Source of the DNA: JBGAHD01 sp044226395
GTDB lineage: Bacteria; Pseudomonadota; Gammaproteobacteria; Xanthomonadales; Ahniellaceae
DNA: 64,000 nucleotides
Assembly (NCBI GenBank): GCA_044226395.1
Contig: JBGAHD010000001.1
Span: 1 to 64,000 of the forward strand
Direction of reading: 5' to 3'
Part shown: piece by piece, positions 36,017-45,244 of the stretch
Numbering within the stretch: the stretch's first letter is position 1
How the letters are laid out: the number at the start of each line of letters is the position of its first letter
Translations under genes and position numbers: made by a program
Notes under the pieces: generated by a model
Seen by the model: the letters and a program-made list of their open reading frames with translations, nothing else
What the model was told of the DNA's origin: nothing
Database searches by the model: none

Positions 36017-37117
36017 TCAGGGCTGATCCTCGAAGTCGTCGAGGGTCATGGCGTCGGTCAGTTCGATGTGCGCGCAGGCATTGGCGTCGTACTCGGCGGC
36101 GATGTCGGCGAGCATCTCGCGATAGACGGGCAGGCCCGCGCTGTTGACGCCGGGCCCGCCGCGAATCATGAAGACCCCGAAGACGTGACGCTCATAGTCG
36201 ATCCACGGAAAGTAACCGAACGCGCCAAGGCTGTGCACCAAGGGCGCCGAGTTCGGACCGCGCGAATAGTCGATCCAGCTGCCCATGCCGTAATGCACGT
36301 CATCGCCGGCATTGGCCGGCGCGTAGGCCACGGGCAGATCGCCGACCTGATCGGCCTGGAAGTGACGCGCCGCCTGCGCGCTGAGAATCCGCCGGTTGTT
36401 GCCGCGACCGTCGTTGTTGACCATCGCCAGCACGCGGCCGTAGTCGCGCAGATTGCTGCGCGCGCTGCCGGCGATGCCGTAGTTCATGGTCGGGCCCAGG
36501 CCCTGCCAATCGATCGTGGTGATGCCCAGCGGCACGCCGATCTCGGCGATCCAGCCGGCCTGCCAATCGCCATTGGTCACCACCTCGGCAACGCGGCCGC
36601 CGATGTGCATCGACACGCCGCCATACGAGAACTGCCCGCCCACGGTGTAGCCCGTGTTCAAGGGCCGGCAGCAGGCGATCTGATCGACGGCCTGGGCCAG
36701 GGTGAGACTATCGTCGAACAACACGGCCGAGCCCGAGTCATCGCCATAACCGGCCGTGTGACTGAACATCTGACGCACGCTCATCGTGCCCTTGTCGCCG
36801 GTGAACTGCGGCAGATAGGTCGACACCGGCGCCTCGGGATCGATGGCGCCGCGATCGATCAACTGCGCGATGCGCACGCCGCTCAACCATTTGCTGGCCG
36901 AGGCGATGGGCACCACGGTATTGGCCGTGTAGTTGCCGTAGTAGCGTTCGAACAGCAGCCCTTGGCGATCGCCCACCAACACTGCGCCGCCGGGCAGGGA
37001 CTGCGTGGTTAGGAACGCCGTGAAGCGATCGCTGGCGCTGGTGAAGGCGCAAGTCTGCGCGTGGGCGGAGGTGGTGGCGAGCAGCAAGGCAAGCGCGGCG
37101 ACTAAGTTGCGGGGCAT
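36017..37117 (-). CDS. exported beta-lactamase-fold serine hydrolase
   Basis: A 366-residue serine hydrolase of the class C beta-lactamase/penicillin-binding fold. The SxxK nucleophile motif is SASK within PIASASKWLSG, and the second motif is YGG in GGQFSYGGVSMH, where many relatives have YxN. A signal peptide (LALLLATTSAHA) indicates a periplasmic location. Family members include esterases and D-amino peptidases as well as beta-lactamases, and the variant second motif argues against assuming beta-lactamase activity. The ATG at 37117 has GGAG upstream and starts the signal peptide. Confidence 0.82.
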   Translation of the reverse strand: MPRNLVAALALLLATTSAHAQTCAFTSASDRFTAFLTTQSLPGGAVLVGDRQGLLFERYYGNYTANTVVPIASASKWLSGVRIAQLIDRGAIDPEAPVSTYLPQFTGDKGTMSVRQMFSHTAGYGDDSGSAVLFDDSLTLAQAVDQIACCRPLNTGYTVGGQFSYGGVSMHIGGRVAEVVTNGDWQAGWIAEIGVPLGITTIDWQGLGPTMNYGIAGSARSNLRDYGRVLAMVNNDGRGNNRRILSAQAARHFQADQVGDLPVAYAPANAGDDVHYGMGSWIDYSRGPNSAPLVHSLGAFGYFPWIDYERHVFGVFMIRGGPGVNSAGLPVYREMLADIAAEYDANACAHIELTDAMTLDDFEDQP

Positions 37118-37214
37118 GGCGATTCTCCGGTTCGACCCTGGGCACAACGAACCGCCGAGCCATTCGTTGACCACCGCTCGCGTGGGCGTCGATCGCGTTC
37201 AGGATGCGTTTGTC

Positions 37215-37754
37215 ATGGCGCTTCGCTATAAGCCGCTCATGTCCGCTCGCGCGCCGACCCCGTCGAATGAGTCGCCCCTGATCCTGCGTTACCGCATGGC
37301 CTGGGCCGTGTGGCTGTTCATGGCCTGCTGGCTGGCGATGCTGGGGGTGATGACGTATATCTTCGTGCGCGATGGCGGCTTTCATCAGGACGGCGTGCCC
37401 GATCTGCTGGTGATGATGGTGTTCTGGTTGTTCGGCATCGGCGGGGCGGGCTGGGCATTCTCGCAGCGCGGCGTGCGCGTGGAGATCACGCGCGGCGAAG
37501 TGCGCATCGACGAATACGTGCTGTGGTGGCGCACGCGAACGCTCGCGCGTCCCGATGCCGTGCACGTGCCGACCTTGCGTCACGATCGCGACAGCGATGG
37601 CGACGACACCTATCGCTGCGTCCTGCGCCTGCGCGACCGTCACGGCGCCACGCGCGAAGTCACTGTCGCGCAGAGTAACGATCGCGACGAAGCTCAAGCC
37701 ACCCGCGAGCGCGTGCTGGCCGCCTTGCCCGTCGGCGCCGATCGCGCCGACTGA
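37215..37754 (+). CDS. hypothetical two-helix membrane protein
   Basis: The 179-residue product has two membrane segments (AWAVWLFMACWLAMLGVM and DLLVMMVFWLFGIGG), then a soluble domain of beta character (VEITRGEVRIDEYVLWWRTR). The layout suggests a small PH-like membrane protein, but I cannot name the family. The start could also be the in-frame ATG at 37239. It is divergent from the serine hydrolase gene. Confidence 0.6.
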   Translation: MALRYKPLMSARAPTPSNESPLILRYRMAWAVWLFMACWLAMLGVMTYIFVRDGGFHQDGVPDLLVMMVFWLFGIGGAGWAFSQRGVRVEITRGEVRIDEYVLWWRTRTLARPDAVHVPTLRHDRDSDGDDTYRCVLRLRDRHGATREVTVAQSNDRDEAQATRERVLAALPVGADRAD

Positions 37755-37831
37755 GCGCCTCGCTGGCAGTCCCCCGCGCCACGCCACGCACTCGTGCCTA
37801 GACGCGACCCTCGTTCGCGTGAGGCAGGCGC

Positions 37832-38077
37832 ATGGACATGGTTCGCGGCTTGGTGTGGGTGATCATCGGCGTGATCTTGATGGCGGCGGATCTGCGCTCG
37901 CTGTCGTTGGGGTATCTGCCGTTCGGCGCGCGGTGGTTCGACGGCGGCAGCGATGTCTGGCGTCGTTCCAATCCCGGCGGCTTCTGGTGTCTGTTCGCGC
38001 TCTACGCGGTGGGCGGCGCCTGGGCGATCAAGCACGGTCTCGCGACGCTGGCGGTTCTGGTGTTCGGCCTCGCCTGA
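37832..38077 (+). CDS. small membrane protein
   Basis: An 81-residue hydrophobic protein with an N-terminal membrane segment (GLVWVIIGVILMAADL) and a second near the C-terminus (FALYAVGGAWAIKHGLATLAV). GAGG precedes the ATG. There is no recognisable family or function; it is probably co-transcribed with the preceding membrane protein gene. Confidence 0.55.
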   Translation: MDMVRGLVWVIIGVILMAADLRSLSLGYLPFGARWFDGGSDVWRRSNPGGFWCLFALYAVGGAWAIKHGLATLAVLVFGLA

Positions 38078-38230
38078 TCGACGCCGCGAATGCTGCGTAG
38101 CAGCGCGAATTTTCGCGCCGCGCCGCGCGCTTTTCAGCCTCGTGATTTGGGCTAGACTCCGAAGCGTCGGGCCTGGCGCCTCGTGTCGTCTCGTCGTCGC
38201 CGTCGGCCCCCTGCCAGCGAGGAGGGTGAG

Positions 38231-40057
38231 GTGCGTCCCACCGATATTCGCAATGCCGACTATTTCCACAAAGTGGTCGATTGTCAGTGGGCGTGTCCCG
38301 CCCATACCCCGGTCCCCGAATACATTCGCTTGATCGCCGATGGGCGTTATTCCGACGCCTACATGGTGAATTGGAAGTCGAACGTCTTCCCCGGCATTCT
38401 CGGTCGCACCTGTGATCGACCTTGCGAACCCGCCTGTCGTCGCGGTCGCGTCGAGCACAACAACGGCGAAAAGCCCGAGCCGGTCGCCATCTGCCGCTTG
38501 AAACGCGTCGCCGCCGACAACAAGGACGGCGCCGACGTGCGCGCGCGTCTACCGCGCGTGGCGCCGCCCAACGGCAAGCGCATCGCCTGCGTCGGTGGCG
38601 GCCCCGCCTCGCTGACCGTGGCGCGCGATCTGGCGCCGCTGGGCTATCACGTCACCGTGTTCGAGGCCGACCCCAAGCCCGGCGGTTTCATGCGCACGCA
38701 AGTGCCGCGCTTTCGTTTGCCCGAGTCGGTGATCGACGAAGAGACCGGCTACATCCTCGGTCTTGGCGTCGAGTTCCGCGCCAACACGCGCATCGATTCG
38801 ATGAAGGCCTTGTTGAAGCAAGGCTATGACGCGATCTTCGTCGGCTCCGGCGCGCCACGCGGGCGCGATCTGGAACTGCCCGGTCGCAAAGAGGCCGCGG
38901 CCCACATTCACCTGGGCATCGATTGGTTGGCCTCGGTCTACTTCGGTCATGTCGAACGTGTGGGCAAGCGCGTGATCGTGCTCGGTGGCGGCAACACCGC
39001 CATGGATTGCTGCCGCTCGGCGCGGCGCATGGGCGGCGAACAGGTGCAGGTGATCGTGCGTTCGGGCTTCGAGGAAATGAAAGCCTCGCCCTGGGAAAAA
39101 GAAGACGCGCTCCACGAAGGCATTCCGATCCTCAATTACCTCGTGCCGAAATCTTTCGAGCACGACAACGGCAAGCTCACTGGCATGTACTTCGAACCGG
39201 TGAAGGCCGAGCGCGACGCCAAGGGTCGTCGCCAACTCGTGCCCACGGGCGAGCCCGATCGCTTCGTGCCCTGCGATGAAGTGCTGATCGCGGTTGGCCA
39301 AGAGAATGCCTTCCCCTGGATCGAGCGCGACATCGGCATCGAGTTCGACGAATGGGGCATGCCGCGCGTGGACAAGACCACGATGCGCTCGACCTTGCCG
39401 CAGGTTTACTTCGGCGGCGATGCGGCGTTCGGCCCCAAGAACATCATCTGGGCCGTGGCCCATGGTCACGATGCCGCGGTGTCGATCGATCAAGCGCTCA
39501 ACGGCGAGGACCCGGCCCGGCGTCCGCCGCCGCTGTTCAATCTGATCTCGCAGAAGATGGGCATTCACGAGTGGAGCTACGACAACGAAGTCTCCGATGA
39601 CGAGCGCTTCAAAGTGCCGTGGGCGCCTCCCGAGAAAACGCTCGTGAGCATGCAGGTCGAAGTCGAACTCGGCTTCGACCGCGACACCGCGCGCAAGGAA
39701 ACGCAGCGGTGTCTCAATTGCGACGTGCAGACCGTGTTCACGCGCGAAGCCTGCATCGAATGCGATGCCTGCGTCGACATCTGCCCGATGGATTGCATCA
39801 GCTTCACCGGCAATGCCGAGGAATCGGAACTGCGTCGCCAGCTCACCGCGCCGGCGCTCAACCTCACGCAGGATCTCTACGTCTCCGACGCGCTCAAGAC
39901 CGGGCGCGTGATGGTCAAGGACGAAGACGTGTGCCTGCATTGCGGCCTGTGCGCCGAGCGTTGCCCGACGGGGGCCTGGGACATGCGCAAATCGCTGATC
40001 GAAATGACGCACGCGGGACCGGGCTGTCGCGGCCCGGCGCGCCAGGAGGCCGCGTGA
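38231..40057 (+). CDS. FAD-dependent NAD(P)H oxidoreductase with ferredoxin domain (GltD-like)
   Basis: A 608-residue electron-transfer protein. It opens with the Cys-rich segment typical of glutamate synthase small subunits (CQWACPAHTPVPEYI, TCDRPCEPACRRG), followed by an FAD-binding GGGPASLTVARDL and an NAD(P)-binding GGGNTAMDC. A C-terminal ferredoxin-like part holds two 4Fe-4S clusters (CIECDACVDICPMDC and CLHCGLCAERCPTG). It overlaps the next gene by one base, so it very probably passes electrons between NAD(P)H and the 2-oxoacid oxidoreductase. The start is GTG at 38231, directly after GGAGGG; an upstream ATG would add an arginine-rich run. Confidence 0.88.
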   Translation: MRPTDIRNADYFHKVVDCQWACPAHTPVPEYIRLIADGRYSDAYMVNWKSNVFPGILGRTCDRPCEPACRRGRVEHNNGEKPEPVAICRLKRVAADNKDGADVRARLPRVAPPNGKRIACVGGGPASLTVARDLAPLGYHVTVFEADPKPGGFMRTQVPRFRLPESVIDEETGYILGLGVEFRANTRIDSMKALLKQGYDAIFVGSGAPRGRDLELPGRKEAAAHIHLGIDWLASVYFGHVERVGKRVIVLGGGNTAMDCCRSARRMGGEQVQVIVRSGFEEMKASPWEKEDALHEGIPILNYLVPKSFEHDNGKLTGMYFEPVKAERDAKGRRQLVPTGEPDRFVPCDEVLIAVGQENAFPWIERDIGIEFDEWGMPRVDKTTMRSTLPQVYFGGDAAFGPKNIIWAVAHGHDAAVSIDQALNGEDPARRPPPLFNLISQKMGIHEWSYDNEVSDDERFKVPWAPPEKTLVSMQVEVELGFDRDTARKETQRCLNCDVQTVFTREACIECDACVDICPMDCISFTGNAEESELRRQLTAPALNLTQDLYVSDALKTGRVMVKDEDVCLHCGLCAERCPTGAWDMRKSLIEMTHAGPGCRGPARQEAA

Positions 40058-41901
40058 TGGTCACGCCGATCAGCGCGGTCAATGATTTCGTGGTCAAGTT
40101 CGCCAACGTCAATGGCTCGGGCTCGGCCTCGGCCAATGAGTTGTTCGCCAAGGCCATCCTGCGCATGGGCGTGCCGGTGAGCCCGCGCAATATCTTTCCA
40201 TCCAACATCCAAGGTCTGCCGACCTGGTACGAAGTGCGCGTGACCGAGCGCGGCCATCTGGGTCGACGCGGTGGCGTGGATTTGATGGTGGCGATGAACC
40301 CGCAGACTTGGGACGCGGATGTACGCGAGATCGAGCCCGGCGGGTATTTGTTCTACGACGCCACCAAGCCACTTCCCAAATCCAAGTTTCGCGACGACGT
40401 GCACGTGATCGGCATGCCGTTGACCCAAATCTGCAATGCCACTTACAGCGATCCGCGGCAGCGACAGCTGTTCAAGAACATTATGTACGTGGGCGCGCTG
40501 TCGGTGTTGCTCGACATGGACGCCAAGGCCATCGAGACCTTGATCGGCGAGCAGTACAAGGGCAAGGAGAAACTCTTCGACGCCAACGTCAAGGCCCTGC
40601 ATCTGGGCCGCGATTGGGCGAATGAGCACGTGGGCAAGCCGCTCGGCATCACCGTGCGTCGCGCCGACAACGTGGGCGATCGCATCTTCGTCGATGGCAA
40701 TACGGCGGCGGCGCTCGGTTGCGTCTATGGCGGCGCGACCGTGTGCGCGTGGTATCCGATCACGCCCTCGAGTTCGCTGGCCGAGGCGTTTCAAAAGTAC
40801 TGCCAGAAGTTTCGCGTTGATCCCGAGACCGGTGAAAACCGCTACGCCATCATCCAGGCCGAAGACGAGATCGCCTCGATCGGCATCGTTACCGGCGCGG
40901 GCTGGAACGGCGCGCGCGCGTTCACCGCGACCTCGGGCCCGGGCGTGTCGTTGATGAACGAGTTCATCGGCCTGGCGTATTTCGCCGAGATCCCGGTGAC
41001 GATCATTGATGTGCAGCGCGGCGGCCCGTCCACCGGCATGCCCACGCGCACGCAGCAGTCCGACGTGTTGGCTTGCGCTTATGCCTCGCATGGCGACACC
41101 AAGCACGTGCTGCTGTTTCCCGAAGACCCGCGCGAATGCTTCGACATGGCGGCGGCGAGTCTGGACTTGGCCGATCGCTTGCAGACGCCGATCTTCCTGC
41201 TCACCGATCTCGACATCGGCATGAATCAGCGGCTGTGCGCGCCGTTCGAGTGGGACGACACGCGCGAGTACGACCGCGGCAAGGTCATGACCGCCGCCGA
41301 ACTCGAGGCCGGTCGTGATTTCGGTCGCTACAAGGACGTCGACGGCGACGGCATTCCCTACCGCACCTATCCAGGCACGCACCCGAGCAAGGGCGCGTAC
41401 TTCACGCGCGGCACCTCGCGCGATCCGTACGCGCGTTACTCCGAACGCGGACCCGACTACGTCTACAACATGGAGCGCCTGCTGCAGAAGTTCGACACGG
41501 CCAAGACTCTGGTGCCGCAGCCGATCGTGCACGCGGCCGCGCAGAAGGCGAAGTGCGGCGCGATCTTCTATGGCTCGACCAGCCCCGCCATGCACGAAGC
41601 GCTCGATGCCTTGGAAACTTCAGGCCTGCACCTCGATGCCTTGCGCGTGCGCGCGTTTCCGTTTCCGGAATCGGTGCGCGCCTTCATCGAGGCGCACGAG
41701 CAAGTGTTCGTGGTCGAGCAAAATCGCGACGGTCAATTGCGCACGCTCCTGATCAACGAATTCGATCTCGACCCCGCGCGCCTGGTGCCGGTGCTGCACT
41801 ACGACGGCACGCCGATCACCGCGCGCTTCATCGCGCGCGTCATTGGCGAAAAACTGCGCGGCGCCTCGGTGACCACGCTCAACAAGGATCGGGTGGCCTG
41901 A
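40057..41901 (+). CDS. korA: 2-oxoacid:acceptor oxidoreductase, fused gamma-alpha subunit
   Basis: A 614-residue protein in which an N-terminal gamma-type domain (NGSGSASANELFAKAILRMGV) is fused to the alpha subunit (YPITPSSSLAEAFQ, FTATSGPGVSLMNEF, QRGGPSTGMPTRTQQSD). With the beta subunit next to it, it oxidatively decarboxylates 2-oxoacids such as 2-oxoglutarate to acyl-CoA, reducing ferredoxin. The ATG overlaps the stop of the FAD subunit gene, and the beta gene starts three bases after its stop, so the three form one operon. The preferred 2-oxoacid cannot be fixed from sequence. Confidence 0.9.
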   Translation: MVTPISAVNDFVVKFANVNGSGSASANELFAKAILRMGVPVSPRNIFPSNIQGLPTWYEVRVTERGHLGRRGGVDLMVAMNPQTWDADVREIEPGGYLFYDATKPLPKSKFRDDVHVIGMPLTQICNATYSDPRQRQLFKNIMYVGALSVLLDMDAKAIETLIGEQYKGKEKLFDANVKALHLGRDWANEHVGKPLGITVRRADNVGDRIFVDGNTAAALGCVYGGATVCAWYPITPSSSLAEAFQKYCQKFRVDPETGENRYAIIQAEDEIASIGIVTGAGWNGARAFTATSGPGVSLMNEFIGLAYFAEIPVTIIDVQRGGPSTGMPTRTQQSDVLACAYASHGDTKHVLLFPEDPRECFDMAAASLDLADRLQTPIFLLTDLDIGMNQRLCAPFEWDDTREYDRGKVMTAAELEAGRDFGRYKDVDGDGIPYRTYPGTHPSKGAYFTRGTSRDPYARYSERGPDYVYNMERLLQKFDTAKTLVPQPIVHAAAQKAKCGAIFYGSTSPAMHEALDALETSGLHLDALRVRAFPFPESVRAFIEAHEQVFVVEQNRDGQLRTLLINEFDLDPARLVPVLHYDGTPITARFIARVIGEKLRGASVTTLNKDRVA

Positions 41902-41904
41902 GTC

Positions 41905-42960
41905 ATGACCTATATCGCCAAGCCCAAGCTCCACCATCCCTCGCTGACCTGCAACGCGATCGGCTTCACGCGGCGTGACTACGAAGGCAAGATCTCGACG
42001 CTGTGCGCCGGTTGCGGTCACGACTCGATTTCCGCGTCGATCATCCAAGCGTGTTGGGAACTCGATATCGAGCCGCATCGCGTGGCCAAGCTGTCGGGCA
42101 TCGGTTGCAGCTCCAAGACGCCGGATTATTTTCTGGGTCAATCGCACGGCTTCAACACCGTGCACGGGCGCATGCCTTCGGTGCTGACCGGTGCCAATTT
42201 GGCCAATCGCGAATTGCTGTATCTGGGCGTGTCGGGCGACGGCGATTCCGCCTCGATCGGCATCGGCCAGTTCGTGCATGCCATGCGGCGCGGCGTGAAC
42301 ATGGTCTACATCGTCGAGAACAACGGCGTGTACGGCCTCACCAAGGGCCAGTTCTCCGCCACGGCCGATCAGGGTTCGACCTCGAAGAAGGGTGTCGTCA
42401 ACAGCGATTCTCCGATCGATCTCATCGGTCTCGCCCTTCAACTGGGCGCGACCTACGTCGGCCGCAGCTTCTCCGGCGACAAGGCGCAACTCGTGCCCCT
42501 GATCAAAGGCGCCATCGCGCATCGCGGCCCCGCCTTCCTCGACGTCATCAGCCCCTGCGTCGCCTTCAACAACCACCCGGGCAGCACCAAGAGCTACGAA
42601 TACGTGCGCGCCCACAATGAGGCCGTCAATCGCCTCGACGTAATGCCCGAGCGCACCGAGATCGCGGTCGACTACGCCCCCGGCGAGTTGATCGAAGTCG
42701 AGCAACACGACGGTTCGGTGCTGCGACTTCGCAAGCTACACGCCGATTACGACCCGCGCGATCGGCTGGGGGCGATGAATCATGTGCAGCAGCATCAGGC
42801 GAAGGGGGAGGTTGTCACTGGGTTGTTGTATGTCAACGCCGAGAGCGGGGATTTGCATGGGCATTTGAAGACGGTGGCGAGGCCGTTGAATACGCTGGGG
42901 GTGAAGGAGCTTTCGCCTGGTGCTTCGGTGCTTGGCAAGATCAACCAGGGATTGAGGTAG
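41905..42960 (+). CDS. korB: 2-oxoacid:acceptor oxidoreductase, beta (TPP-binding) subunit
   Basis: A 351-residue beta subunit. It binds thiamine diphosphate via GDGDSASIGIGQF and NNGVYGLTKGQ, and a nearby CAGCGH with downstream cysteines (GIGCSS, SPCVAF) fits the cluster-bearing KorB form. It completes the enzyme with the fused gamma-alpha subunit and the FAD/ferredoxin subunit. The operon ends here, and a structured repeat followed by two hairpins lies immediately downstream. Confidence 0.92.
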   Translation: MTYIAKPKLHHPSLTCNAIGFTRRDYEGKISTLCAGCGHDSISASIIQACWELDIEPHRVAKLSGIGCSSKTPDYFLGQSHGFNTVHGRMPSVLTGANLANRELLYLGVSGDGDSASIGIGQFVHAMRRGVNMVYIVENNGVYGLTKGQFSATADQGSTSKKGVVNSDSPIDLIGLALQLGATYVGRSFSGDKAQLVPLIKGAIAHRGPAFLDVISPCVAFNNHPGSTKSYEYVRAHNEAVNRLDVMPERTEIAVDYAPGELIEVEQHDGSVLRLRKLHADYDPRDRLGAMNHVQQHQAKGEVVTGLLYVNAESGDLHGHLKTVARPLNTLGVKELSPGASVLGKINQGLR

Positions 42961-43005
42961 GGGGGTTGATCGCCTGGCGGCGTGAGAACGCAAGCGGGGT
43001 GGTGG

Positions 43006-43027
43006 GTCCTCACCTGGCGGTGAGGAC
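43006..43027 (+). repeat. accessory hairpin of repeat copy C
   Basis: GTCCTCACC-TGGC-GGTGAGGAC is a perfect 9-bp hairpin 46 bases after the korB stop. The corresponding hairpin precedes copy B at 652-678, so it belongs to the larger repeat unit. Confidence 0.7.
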
Positions 43028-43069
43028 GACCGGTGCGGTGTGGGGTGGGTGGTGGTGACGTTGTCGCTT

Positions 43070-43186
43070 GGCTCGAGGTGCCGCCCCTTGTCGGTGGGCG
43101 AGGGATTCAAGACATCCCTGTCTTGAACCCTCGCGGCGCACATCCATGTGCGCTTGCCACCGACAAGGGGACCGTCACCCCGAGCC
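43070..43186 (+). repeat. structured palindromic repeat, copy C
   Basis: A complete 117-bp copy on the plus strand. Outer-stem arms (GGCTCGAGGTG plus CCCCTTGTCGGTGG, with CCACCGACAAGGGG plus CACCCCGAGCC) enclose TTCAAGACA/TGTCTTGAA and GCGCACA/TGTGCGC. In the latter, A-T replaces the G.T juxtaposition of copies A and B. The predicted fold is a multi-branched cruciform or RNA cloverleaf. Confidence 0.9.
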
Positions 43187-43236
43187 GTCGAAACGTCACT
43201 TTGGTTCGTGGGTAGATCAAAAGAAAGCAAAAGCGC

Positions 43237-43284
43237 GCTTCGCGCGCCGCGTGCGCGGCGCGCGAAGCAAGTGCCGTTTTTTTT
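43237..43284 (+). terminator. hairpin with T8 tract after repeat copy C
   Basis: A perfect 14-bp stem (43237-43250 with 43255-43268, GTGC loop) is followed eight bases later by eight T. It probably ends the korAB operon transcript that runs through the repeat. Confidence 0.75.
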
Positions 43285-43289
43285 CTTAG

Positions 43290-43321
43290 ATGAAAAGGCC
43301 CGCTTTGGCGGGCCTTTTCAT
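43290..43321. terminator. second perfect hairpin
   Basis: ATGAAAAGGCCCGC and GCGGGCCTTTTCAT pair perfectly around TTTG; the stem itself supplies the T-rich 3' side. It occupies the same place relative to copy C as the 199-224 hairpin does to copy A. Confidence 0.7.
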
Positions 43322-43413
43322 TTGGCGCGGCGAGTTCGGGGGTTTCGCACACGCCATGCTCAAGATTATTGATCACCTGCCGCTATCACTCGGAGACTCC
43401 GCGCAAACCGAGC

Positions 43414-45183
43414 ATGAGCGCCCAACCGACATTCCCGAACGAAACCGCGGATTTGGCGAACCTAGTCCCTTGGGTCGCAGGTCTGTCGACGACCGCGCGG
43501 TTGTGGTTGGCGGATTGTTTGCGGCCGTTGACGTTGGCCAGTGGCGCGGTTTTGTTTCGCGCGGGCGAGCGTTCCGATGCGCTGTATGTGGTGTTGTCGG
43601 GGCGGTTGGCCTTGTATGAGGGCATTGGTGGGCGGTCGCCGGTGGGTTTCGTGGGGGCGGGCGATACGTTGGGGGAGATCAGTTTGCTGACGGGTCGCGA
43701 GCATCGCGCGGTGACGGTGCGCGCGGTTCGGGATTGTGAGTTGTTGCGGCTCGATCGGGCGGACTTTGAAGAACTGATCGAGCGTGATCCGCGCGCGCCC
43801 TTGGCGCTGGCGCGGCCCGCGTTGGAGCGGGCGAGTCAGGTTCAGGAGCGGCCGGCGACGGCGTTGGCGCCGCGCACGCTGGGCATTCTTTCGGCGGGTA
43901 ACCCGGCGGATTTGCGCGCGTGCGCGCGGGCATTGCAGTGCGAGCTGTCGGGCCATGGGCCTTGCGCGCTGATCGATGTGGCCGAGGGTGGGCAGATGAG
44001 TCGCGCGGAGTTGGGCGCGCTCGAGAGTCGTTTTCGCTACGTCTTGTTCGTCGGCGATGGCGCGAGTGGCGCGCCGTGGAATCAGTTCTGCGCGCGGCAG
44101 AGCGATGCGCTCGTCGTCGTCGCGCCGGCTGGCGAGGCGGTGGACAAGGCGTGGCCGAGTGCCTTGTCGCAGACGGTGGCTCAGGATGCGGAGTTGCCGA
44201 TCCATGTAGTGTTGCGTGGCGCCGTGCCTGGCGCCGCGGCGAATTGGTTGGCGCGGGTGCCGCGAGCGCGCGTGCATCGCGTGGATTCGCTCGATGAATT
44301 GGCGCGCGTGGCGCGGCTGGTGGTCGGGCGCGCGACGGGCTTGGTGCTTTCGGGCGGCGGCGCGCGCGGGTTCGCGCATTTGGGCGTGATTCGCGCCTTG
44401 GCCGAACGCGGTTGGGAAATCGACACCATCGGTGGCACGAGCATCGGCGCGATCATCGGCGCGGCCTTGGCGTCGGGTTGGGAAGTGGAGACGATCATTG
44501 AGCAGTTCCGGCGCTGGTTTACGCGCAAGGATCCGCTGAGTGATTGGACCTTGCCGCTGGTGTCGTTGTTCGCGGGACGTCGCATGGGCGGTTTGCTGCG
44601 CGAAGCGTTCGGCGAAACTTGCATTGAAGACTTATCGCTGCCGTTCTATTGCGTCTCGGCCAATCTCACTGAAGGCCGCGCGGCGGTGCATCGCTCGGGC
44701 CCCTTGGCGCGATGGCTGCGCGCGTCGGCGGCGATTCCCGGCGTGTTGCCGCCCGTGTTGCATCAAGGGCAGGTGCATGCCGATGGCGGCGTGATCGACA
44801 ACTTGCCGGTCGAGGCCATGGGTGTCGCGGGTCGCGTGATCGCGGTCGATGTCGGTGGCGGCTATGGCGTGACGGCGCAACTCGATGAAGTGGATCTGCC
44901 GCCGTGGTGGCGTTTGCTGCCGCAGTTATTCGGCGCCGGCGGGCCGCGACGACCGGGGATCTTTCGCATTCTCCTGCGCTCGGGCTTGATCAACAGCGAT
45001 TCGGCCAAGCAAGCGGCGCGACGCGCGGCAAGTCTATTGATCGTGCCGCCCGTGCGCGATATCGAATTGATGGCGTGGAAGCGCTACGACCAGGCGGTCG
45101 AAGCGGGTTATCGCCATGCGCTGGAAGTGCTCGGCTCGCACGAACCGGCCACGGTGCCGAGCGGCGGTCGCGCAGTGCATTGA
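43414..45183 (+). CDS. patatin-like phospholipase with cyclic-nucleotide-binding domain
   Basis: A 589-residue protein of the NTE/RssA type. An N-terminal CAP-like effector domain (about 20-130: AGERSDALYVVLSGRLALYE, GDTLGEISLLTGREHRAVTV) is followed by a linker region (about 150-310). The patatin domain has the oxyanion loop GGGARGFAHLG, the nucleophile Ser in GGTSIGAIIG and the catalytic Asp in HADGGVIDNLP. Such enzymes hydrolyse (lyso)phospholipids at membranes. ATG 43414 fits the domain start; an in-frame ATG at 43369 is also possible. Confidence 0.9.
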   Translation: MSAQPTFPNETADLANLVPWVAGLSTTARLWLADCLRPLTLASGAVLFRAGERSDALYVVLSGRLALYEGIGGRSPVGFVGAGDTLGEISLLTGREHRAVTVRAVRDCELLRLDRADFEELIERDPRAPLALARPALERASQVQERPATALAPRTLGILSAGNPADLRACARALQCELSGHGPCALIDVAEGGQMSRAELGALESRFRYVLFVGDGASGAPWNQFCARQSDALVVVAPAGEAVDKAWPSALSQTVAQDAELPIHVVLRGAVPGAAANWLARVPRARVHRVDSLDELARVARLVVGRATGLVLSGGGARGFAHLGVIRALAERGWEIDTIGGTSIGAIIGAALASGWEVETIIEQFRRWFTRKDPLSDWTLPLVSLFAGRRMGGLLREAFGETCIEDLSLPFYCVSANLTEGRAAVHRSGPLARWLRASAAIPGVLPPVLHQGQVHADGGVIDNLPVEAMGVAGRVIAVDVGGGYGVTAQLDEVDLPPWWRLLPQLFGAGGPRRPGIFRILLRSGLINSDSAKQAARRAASLLIVPPVRDIELMAWKRYDQAVEAGYRHALEVLGSHEPATVPSGGRAVH

Positions 45184-45244
45184 GCACCCTTCGCGTGTTG
45201 GAGCGACGCGCGCATGATCGCGTTGCCACAGACACGAGGCGATC

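Noticed and set aside
36017..37117. Beta-lactamase resistance gene or NylB-like nylon hydrolase
   Set aside because: Only the SxxK motif is clear and the second motif is a variant; many esterases and peptidases share the fold, and it is far from the P1-family gene.
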